Of a stretch of 10,150 bases of DNA, positions 5,547 to 10,150 are shown in pieces (positions within the stretch are counted from its first letter, which is position 1; every line of letters starts with the position of its first letter). The stretch is from Bacteroidota bacterium (GTDB taxonomy: Bacteria > Bacteroidota > Bacteroidia > Flavobacteriales_D > Crocinitomicaceae). The DNA is taken from contig JAJRQP010000331.1 in assembly GCA_024280195.1 (NCBI GenBank), forward strand, positions 1-10,150, read 5' to 3'. The position numbers were made by a program, and so were the translations under genes. Under the pieces are notes generated by a model. That model saw only the letters and a list, made by a program, of their open reading frames with translations, was not told the DNA's origin and did no database searches.

Positions 5547-7334
5547 TTAATTGCTTGGATAGAATCTGCTTAATTCTTCTAAAATCCGATTTCCATCCAT
5601 TTTTTTTACGCCGTCAATTAAGTTTTCAATTTGAAAGTTGGATGCACTGCCATTTCGGATTACTTTGTTGTTGACAAACACGGCCATTTCTAAGTACTTC
5701 CCTTGGCGTTGTTCAAGATTAAAATAAGATCGATTATTGTTGTCTACTTTTATTTTTAACCCTGATAATTCAATAATTGGTTTTTCTTCAAGAATTTTAA
5801 CGATTTCGTTTAAACTACCATCCGATTTTTCAATTCTGATTAATTGCCAATACCATATTAAATAGCGATTGAGTCTTCTTATTTGAATTTGAGTCAAGTC
5901 ATATCCTTGATCGTCAAAACACCACATGGTTTCTATGGCGATTTCAATAGTTTCTCTGAAAAAATCTTTTGATTTATTACCCGTCGAATCACGTTGGTGT
6001 TGAAGACCGTATTCATTCAGAATAGCATAGACATCGGCTTGATAATCTGCCGTTTCTAAAACTTTTGGGAAGCTTCCGATGTTTTCATTTTTACCATTAC
6101 CCATTTCGTGTTTTTTGACATGTAGAATTTCATGAAAAAAGAATAGTCTAAAGGCTTTTCGGACATTATCATCAATTGAAATTTTTTCGTTTTGACTTAG
6201 AGCGACAAAAAAATAATCATCAATATGCCATCGGTTTCCTTTTCTAATGAATCCATTTTCAACGACATCTGGTGTTTCGCTACATTGATCATTTTCGATA
6301 CCTGTTTTACTAATTGCGGGTAATTCACTCCAAAAAGGCTCATTCATGATACCTTCATCAATGGAGATCAAATCAAGTGGCCATAACCAAGTTCTTCCGC
6401 TTACAAATGCTTTATTTCTCTCACAGAAATCAGCAATGTCTACTCTCAGTTCTTTGCTAGCTTTCTCTCTCAAGTTATTTGCTTTCTTTCGGTCTTCTCC
6501 CGTTATTTTTCTAGAAGTTTCTATTTTTTTCTTGACTAAAATGGCTTTAGAATATTTTGGTGTTTCTGTATTTTTATATTGGTAAGTTTGGATATATGGA
6601 TGAATATTAGGGGAAATTTTTGTTCCAATAAGAAAAGCCACACCACAGGGTATTGAAGCAAATAGATGAATGACTTCTAACCCACTTCTATTGTTGCTTA
6701 ACCCATCAAATATTGCCTTTACTCCTTCGCCAATTTCTACCAGTTGTTCTTTCGAATTGATGATCGCTTCTTTGGGAGATACAAAACCAAAATCAATCTC
6801 TGCCGAGTTTGGCAACACTTCTGTCGTTTCTTCGGGATTTACTTTATGAGAAATACTCAGTCTTACTAGAGCATTGGTAATCCCCTTCTGATCAATATTT
6901 GGTAATATTGGATCTACAAGTTGATTTTCCTTAGCGATGTCTTGGTCAGTTAAAGCCTGATACCACTCCTTTTTTTGATTATGAAACTGATAGATTTCAA
7001 TTTTCTCATAATTATAGAATAGATGCCCAAAGTCAATCCCTAAAGGAATAGGGACGAGTCCGAAGTAAACGATTTGAAAATTCTTATTAGCCTCAATTAC
7101 TGATAAAATTTTTTCGGAATATATTCGCTTATGTTCAAGAGCATATTGTGAGAAGTCTAAATCTTGTGAATCTCCCAAAACTATTTTTTCAGAATAGGAC
7201 ACAGTTATTGTTTCTTTATGCAATTTCTGCCAAGTTTCAGGCATTGCATCGATACATTTTTGAGGATCAATTTTTGTAAATCCTTCATGTAGAATCATTA
7301 TGATTCCGTTTGGTGTTGCTTCCATAATTTTCAT
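5547..7334 (-). CDS. SAVED-domain cyclic-oligonucleotide sensor fused to HExxH zinc metallopeptidase
   Basis: A 595-residue two-domain protein. Residues about 40-270 look like a SAVED domain, the receptor for cyclic oligonucleotides in CBASS. Its two CARF-like halves are visible: V-Y-F-G-L-V-P-I-P-L (89-98) then I-E-I-Y-Q-F-H-N (112-119), repeated as I-H-L-F-A-S-I-P-C-G-V-A-F-L-I-G (222-237) then I-Q-T-Y-Q-Y-K-N (248-255). A charged helical linker (about 268-310) follows. The C-terminal domain carries F-F-F-H-E-I-L-H (398-405), a HExxH zinc motif with His401, Glu402 and His405, and then L-E-T-A-D-Y-Q-A-D-V-Y-A (426-437), resembling the E-x-x-A-D-x-F-A third-ligand block of ImmA/IrrE-type peptidases, with Asp430 or Glu427 as candidate ligand. 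No membrane segment or signal peptide is seen. The start overlaps the caspase stop by 4 bases (ATGA). Expected role: signal-activated protease effector. A last region (440-595) is unassigned. Confidence 0.85.
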   Translation of the reverse strand: MKIMEATPNGIIMILHEGFTKIDPQKCIDAMPETWQKLHKETITVSYSEKIVLGDSQDLDFSQYALEHKRIYSEKILSVIEANKNFQIVYFGLVPIPLGIDFGHLFYNYEKIEIYQFHNQKKEWYQALTDQDIAKENQLVDPILPNIDQKGITNALVRLSISHKVNPEETTEVLPNSAEIDFGFVSPKEAIINSKEQLVEIGEGVKAIFDGLSNNRSGLEVIHLFASIPCGVAFLIGTKISPNIHPYIQTYQYKNTETPKYSKAILVKKKIETSRKITGEDRKKANNLREKASKELRVDIADFCERNKAFVSGRTWLWPLDLISIDEGIMNEPFWSELPAISKTGIENDQCSETPDVVENGFIRKGNRWHIDDYFFVALSQNEKISIDDNVRKAFRLFFFHEILHVKKHEMGNGKNENIGSFPKVLETADYQADVYAILNEYGLQHQRDSTGNKSKDFFRETIEIAIETMWCFDDQGYDLTQIQIRRLNRYLIWYWQLIRIEKSDGSLNEIVKILEEKPIIELSGLKIKVDNNNRSYFNLEQRQGKYLEMAVFVNNKVIRNGSASNFQIENLIDGVKKMDGNRILEELSRFYPSN

Positions 7335-8293
7335 TTATTAAGTCGATCTTTTTTCACAAGTTGCCATACGTGTTTACCGTAAACAGATAAGCCACACTTT
7401 CCCCATTCTAAAGTTGTTTCAATTAGCGTTTTTCCTGTGTCACATTCTAAAAGACCTGCTTTTTCATAAGCACTCAGTATTAAAAAGGTGTCAAAAGGAA
7501 TGTCAAATTCAGCTTTCTTTTGATTCAAAATGTCGCGATTAACAGTTATTGTTGATTCAGGATCAGGAAAAAAATTATCCGTAATAAGTTTCTTTAAGTC
7601 AAGTTCTGACACTAGCGGAATGCATTTGCGTATCGGCGTAATCTGATCAACAAAAGATTTGAAAACAGGTCGTTGTTGAAAAGGGGAGAGCATATTTTCT
7701 GCACAAGCATAAAGACCTGCAATGGATATATTACCTAAAATGTCTTTTGCCGCTCCTTTTAAACCTTCTGCTAGAATAGATGTGAAAACACCTTTACCAC
7801 AAAACTCGGCTGCCGTGTCGTTTTTAGTAGTCGCAGCTAATACAGTTACACCTTGCCTAAGAAGGGAGAATTCATCACCTCTACAAGAAACATTAAACAT
7901 CTCACCAGCATGACAACAATCCAGAATAATCGTAATTTCTGGTATTTTTGAATCGTTAATTATTCGACTTAACCACTTCATAGAAACTCCAATATTTCCT
8001 TTAGCGGCATCTATTCCGCATAAGTAACCTCCATTCTCGTTAATGTAACCATGACCTGAGTAATAAATAATAGCGTAAGAGGATTTTCGTTTCAAAAATT
8101 GTTCAATCTCTTTTTTGATCGATTGATTATCTAAATCGTGGTGCGGATACACGGAAAAATTTCCAGTACCATCTTCATTATTTTTCAGTAAAGATTCAAC
8201 TGATTTTGTGTCGTTTTTACACCCTCGTAATTTTGAAGCTGTTCTGTAATCATCGTTACCTATTATTAGTGCTTTTTTATTGCTCATTAACAT
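7331..8293 (-). CDS. Caspase-like peptidase (peptidase C14 family), CBASS effector partner
   Basis: A 320-residue protein whose first 230 residues form a caspase-like fold: K-A-L-I-I-G-N-D-D-Y (7-16), the catalytic histidine in Y-Y-S-G-H-G-Y (77-83, His81), and the catalytic cysteine in I-I-L-D-C-C-H-A-G (122-130; Cys127 in the usual D-x-C-H-x-G position, Asp125 before it). The p10-like half continues with V-T-V-L-A-A-T (149-155) and G-V-F-T-S-I-L (168-174). Residues about 240-320 form an extra C-terminal region with no match I recognise, perhaps an interaction or regulatory domain. It is the first gene of the CBASS cluster and overlaps the SAVED-metallopeptidase by 4 bases, implying coupled translation. 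It lacks a sensor domain of its own, so it is likely to be controlled by its neighbour. Start: ATG 8293 or the third codon ATG at 8287, which gives M-S-N-K-K-A-L-I-I-G; the second is equally likely. Confidence 0.9.
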   Translation of the reverse strand: MLMSNKKALIIGNDDYRTASKLRGCKNDTKSVESLLKNNEDGTGNFSVYPHHDLDNQSIKKEIEQFLKRKSSYAIIYYSGHGYINENGGYLCGIDAAKGNIGVSMKWLSRIINDSKIPEITIILDCCHAGEMFNVSCRGDEFSLLRQGVTVLAATTKNDTAAEFCGKGVFTSILAEGLKGAAKDILGNISIAGLYACAENMLSPFQQRPVFKSFVDQITPIRKCIPLVSELDLKKLITDNFFPDPESTITVNRDILNQKKAEFDIPFDTFLILSAYEKAGLLECDTGKTLIETTLEWGKCGLSVYGKHVWQLVKKDRLNK

Positions 8294-8298
8294 TCGTC

Positions 8299-8343
8299 TT
8301 TAACCGTTTAACAAGTCAATAGTAGTGCGTTTTGGCGGTTAAA
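8299..8343. promoter_or_regulatory. Inverted repeat in the leader of the caspase gene
   Basis: TTTAACCG (8299-8306) is perfectly mirrored by CGGTTAAA (8336-8343) with 29 bases between, ending 5 bases before the caspase start. The arrangement could be an operator or a leader hairpin controlling the whole cluster. There is no regulator gene with a DNA-binding domain in the cluster to pair it with. Confidence 0.35.
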
Positions 8344-8380
8344 AAAAGGTCAAACAGAAGATGTATGGTAAACAGTTTTT

Positions 8381-8411
8381 TAAGATTAAATTTCAAAGGA
8401 AAACCTTGCAA
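8381..8411 (-). promoter_or_regulatory. Weak candidate promoter for the CBASS cluster
   Basis: On the - strand TTG (8411-8409) is followed after 20 bases by TAATCTTA (8388-8381), which matches the Bacteroidota pattern TTG-N19-21-TAnnTTTG with two mismatches in the downstream box. It lies between the terminator of the regulator gene and the caspase start, where a promoter is needed, but the match is poor. Confidence 0.22.
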
Positions 8412-8427
8412 AACAGAAATTTAGAGC

Positions 8428-8459
8428 AAAAAAAAGGAAACGAATTTTAATTCGTCTCC
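8428..8459 (-). terminator. Strong intrinsic terminator after the response regulator gene
   Basis: On the - strand an 11-base stem (8459-8449 with 8446-8436, one mismatch that is a G-T wobble in RNA) with a 2-base loop is followed by eight T residues (8435-8428). It lies 25 bases after the response regulator stop and is a textbook Rho-independent terminator. It separates the two-component transcript from the CBASS cluster. Confidence 0.9.
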
Positions 8460-8484
8460 AATTCAAACACAAAAGTAGGACAGG

Positions 8485-9159
8485 CTATTCCTTCTCTCTT
8501 TTGAATCCATTATCCATAGCAAAACGCATTAGCTCTAACGCGTTGTTTGTACCCGTTTTTTGCCTTAAATTTCGTTTTCTAGACTCAATAGCACTTTTGG
8601 ATAAGCACATTTTATCAGCAAGTTCTTGATCCGATAAACCTAGTGTTAACCATCCGAGTAATTCAGCATCATGAGGTGATATTGAATTTAATATGGTTTC
8701 TTTATTTGTTCGAATTTTATGATCACTATCCTTGACAAAATCACGAATGGCAATTTGAGCGACATCATCCGGGAAAAAGTTTTGGCCTTCATTTATTTTA
8801 GTCAAAGCCTCAACTACAAATTGTGAACTTTTATTCTTTAGTACATAACCCTTTGCTCCGTTTCCAATCATTTCACGAATGTGTTTCAAGTCATCATGCA
8901 TAGTCAGAATCAAAACTTTAAATGCTGGGTACTTCTGAGTTACTTCTTTAAGTACTTCCATACCATCAACATTTGGCATATTAATATCCAATATTAAAAT
9001 ATCTACTTTAACGGTTTCAAAAGCAATTAAGGCTTCTTGTCCGTCATTCGCTGTGCCAACAAGTTCAAATTGATCCGATTGCGATTTAATTTCATTTTTA
9101 ACGGCATCAATTACGATTTGATGATCGTCCACAATGAAAATTTTAATTTTTTCATTCAT
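8485..9159 (-). CDS. LuxR/NarL-type response regulator
   Basis: A 224-residue DNA-binding response regulator of the usual length. The receiver domain (about 5-125) has the acidic pair Asp11-Asp12, the phosphate-accepting Asp58 in L-I-L-D-I-N-M-P, Thr86 in L-I-L-T-M-H and Lys108 in Y-V-L-K-N-K, so all conserved residues are there. The C-terminal helix-turn-helix (about 161-219) begins S-P-H-D-A-E-L-L-G-W and contains L-S-D-Q-E-L-A-D-K-M-C-L-S-K-S-A-I-E-S-R as in NarL/LuxR proteins. It overlaps the upstream kinase gene by 8 bases, so the two form a cognate pair made from one transcript, which ends at the terminator 25 bases downstream. Its targets are unknown; nothing shows that it controls the adjacent CBASS cluster. 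Confidence 0.95.
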   Translation of the reverse strand: MNEKIKIFIVDDHQIVIDAVKNEIKSQSDQFELVGTANDGQEALIAFETVKVDILILDINMPNVDGMEVLKEVTQKYPAFKVLILTMHDDLKHIREMIGNGAKGYVLKNKSSQFVVEALTKINEGQNFFPDDVAQIAIRDFVKDSDHKIRTNKETILNSISPHDAELLGWLTLGLSDQELADKMCLSKSAIESRKRNLRQKTGTNNALELMRFAMDNGFKREKE

Positions 9160-10150
9160 GATTTATTGGTATTGAAATGGAAACGAAGGTTCCTTTATTT
9201 TTAGGACTATCGATTTCAATAGTTCCTTTTATTTTTTTGATTCTTTCTTTGGCATTGATTAACCCGAAACCAGATATTCCCTGACTATTCTTATCGCTGA
9301 GACCTATACCGTCATCATCCAATTGCAGATTTATACAATCATTGTGATAAAACAACTGTAAATTAGCTTTTTGAGCCTGAGCATGTTTAATAATATTGTC
9401 TAGTAATAATATTACGGTAGCGTATAAATGCTTTTTAATTGATAACGATAATTGATAAGGCTCTCCAACCAGATAGTATTCAATTTTTAAATACCCACTA
9501 TTCGAAATACTTTGACAATGGAGTTGCAATGCTTTATCCAAACTATCTTTTGAGATTTCGTGCTCTATTAAGTCATGAGCGATTACTCGAACATTTTTGC
9601 ATGATTTATCCACCAAGTCAATTACATGATCCAATTGTTTATTCCCTGTTACATTATCTAAACCTCTTGATGAAATAGAGTCTAAGGTAATTTGAATTAC
9701 AGCTAATTTACTCCCTAAGTGATCGTGTAAATCACGTCCAATTTTTTGCCTAATGGTTGTTTCGAGGTTCAAACTTTCTTCTAAAAACAATAAATCCGTT
9801 TCATTAACTTTTTGCCGTAGTTCAGCTTTGAATCGTTGTTCTTGTAATTTTTTTTCATGTTCAATTTTCAGTCTTTTTCTTTTGCCAAAAAACAACAAAG
9901 TTAACAGAGAAACTCCAAGAATTAACGCCCAAATTACAATCCGTTCTTTACTTAGTTTTGCTTGTATTCCTACTTTCTCAGCTTGACTAGTTCGTAACTG
10001 CTCAAGGACCATGTTTTTTTCATACCGCTCGTTTTCTAAAAGCGCAGACATATCTTGTAAATTATTCAACTTATGATGTAAGCTATCTTTAAGAGATAAA
10101 GCTTTTTGAGAATAGTTCAGTGCTTTCTGATAATTATGAACTGCCTCCCA
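9152..10150 (-). CDS. TPR sensor histidine kinase, HisKA_3 type (5' end outside window)
   Basis: The frame runs through the right edge, so the gene is incomplete; 332 residues are visible. The first 27, at the edge, read like part of a TPR helix pair (Y-Q-K-A-L-N-Y-S-Q-K-A-L-S-L). A coiled region leads to one membrane segment (I-V-I-W-A-L-I-L-G-V-S-L-L-T-L-L-F-F), a basic coiled linker, the phosphorylated H-box R-D-L-H-D-H-L-G (histidine codon at 9725-9727) and an ATPase domain with D-D-D-G-I-G-L and G-F-G-L-I-N-A-K-E-R. This is the Bacteroidota layout of periplasmic TPR sensor, membrane anchor and NarX/DesK-like kinase. A TTG at 10069 could be read as a start but the coding signal continues upstream. 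One oddity: the N-box reads L-L-L-D-N-I-I-K-H-A, where relatives usually have Glu three residues before the D-N pair; the Asn is kept. Confidence 0.92.
   Translation of the reverse strand, partial: WEAVHNYQKALNYSQKALSLKDSLHHKLNNLQDMSALLENERYEKNMVLEQLRTSQAEKVGIQAKLSKERIVIWALILGVSLLTLLFFGKRKRLKIEHEKKLQEQRFKAELRQKVNETDLLFLEESLNLETTIRQKIGRDLHDHLGSKLAVIQITLDSISSRGLDNVTGNKQLDHVIDLVDKSCKNVRVIAHDLIEHEISKDSLDKALQLHCQSISNSGYLKIEYYLVGEPYQLSLSIKKHLYATVILLLDNIIKHAQAQKANLQLFYHNDCINLQLDDDGIGLSDKNSQGISGFGLINAKERIKKIKGTIEIDSPKNKGTFVSISIPINHE

Larger units (their letters stand above)
2771..8293 (-). other. Type III CBASS antiphage locus with SAVED-metallopeptidase and caspase effectors
   Basis: Six genes share one direction in the order caspase-like peptidase, SAVED-HExxH peptidase, CD-NTase, HORMA, TRIP13-like ATPase, small Cys/His protein. 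Spacings are a 4-base overlap, then 127, 16, 2 and 30 bases. The trio CD-NTase plus HORMA plus TRIP13 defines type III CBASS. A terminator (8428-8459) isolates it from the two-component genes upstream and another probable one (2554-2586) follows it. A few sampled 60-base rows gave about 32-37% GC in the cluster against about 43-52% in the genes at the left, in line with horizontal gain, although the kinase/regulator genes are also AT-rich (30-42%). Confidence 0.9.

Noticed and set aside
8485..10150. Two-component system as a regulator of the CBASS cluster.
   Set aside because: A strong terminator separates them, and kinase/regulator pairs like this are common in Bacteroidota; no shared site was seen.

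Overview
The window looks like a chromosomal segment of a Bacteroidota bacterium, most likely Flavobacteriales (Crocinitomicaceae/Fluviicola-like is a guess). The reasons are AT-rich DNA, gene starts without Shine-Dalgarno sequences, a CopD/HemJ-type membrane protein, an oligosaccharide flippase of the Bacteroidota kind, and a TPR sensor kinase with a LuxR-type regulator. No tRNA, rRNA, CRISPR array, transposase or integrase was seen.

Layout. On the + strand at the left are three ordinary chromosomal genes: the tail of a CopD/HemJ-like membrane protein (3-194), an enoyl-CoA hydratase (247-1023) and a flippase (1025-2512). A 258-base gene-free stretch (2513-2770) follows. From there to the right edge every gene is on the - strand. 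In transcription order, the right part begins with a TPR sensor histidine kinase (9152-10150, cut by the window edge) and its response regulator (8485-9159), closed by a strong intrinsic terminator (8428-8459). After it comes a six-gene cluster running from 8293 down to 2771.

That cluster is a type III CBASS antiphage locus with an unusual effector module. The conserved core is a CD-NTase cyclic-oligonucleotide synthase (4394-5419), a bacterial HORMA protein (3886-4377) and a TRIP13-like AAA+ ATPase (3008-3883). Just upstream lie two protease genes whose ends overlap by 4 bases: a caspase-like peptidase (7331-8293) and a two-domain protein (5547-7334) with an N-terminal SAVED cyclic-oligonucleotide sensor and a C-terminal HExxH zinc metallopeptidase. 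The NucC endonuclease usual for type III CBASS is absent. At the 3' end a 68-residue Cys/His-rich protein (2771-2977) follows the ATPase by 30 bases.

Working model (inference): phage infection is sensed through the HORMA protein, which turns on the CD-NTase; TRIP13 resets HORMA. The cyclic oligonucleotide binds SAVED and activates the metallopeptidase, which may process or be paired with the caspase, giving abortive infection by proteolysis rather than by DNA destruction. A comparable protease cascade from a SAVED protease to a caspase is known from some type III CRISPR systems; the HExxH version within a HORMA/TRIP13 CBASS is the most interesting item here. The two-component system is probably an unrelated neighbour.
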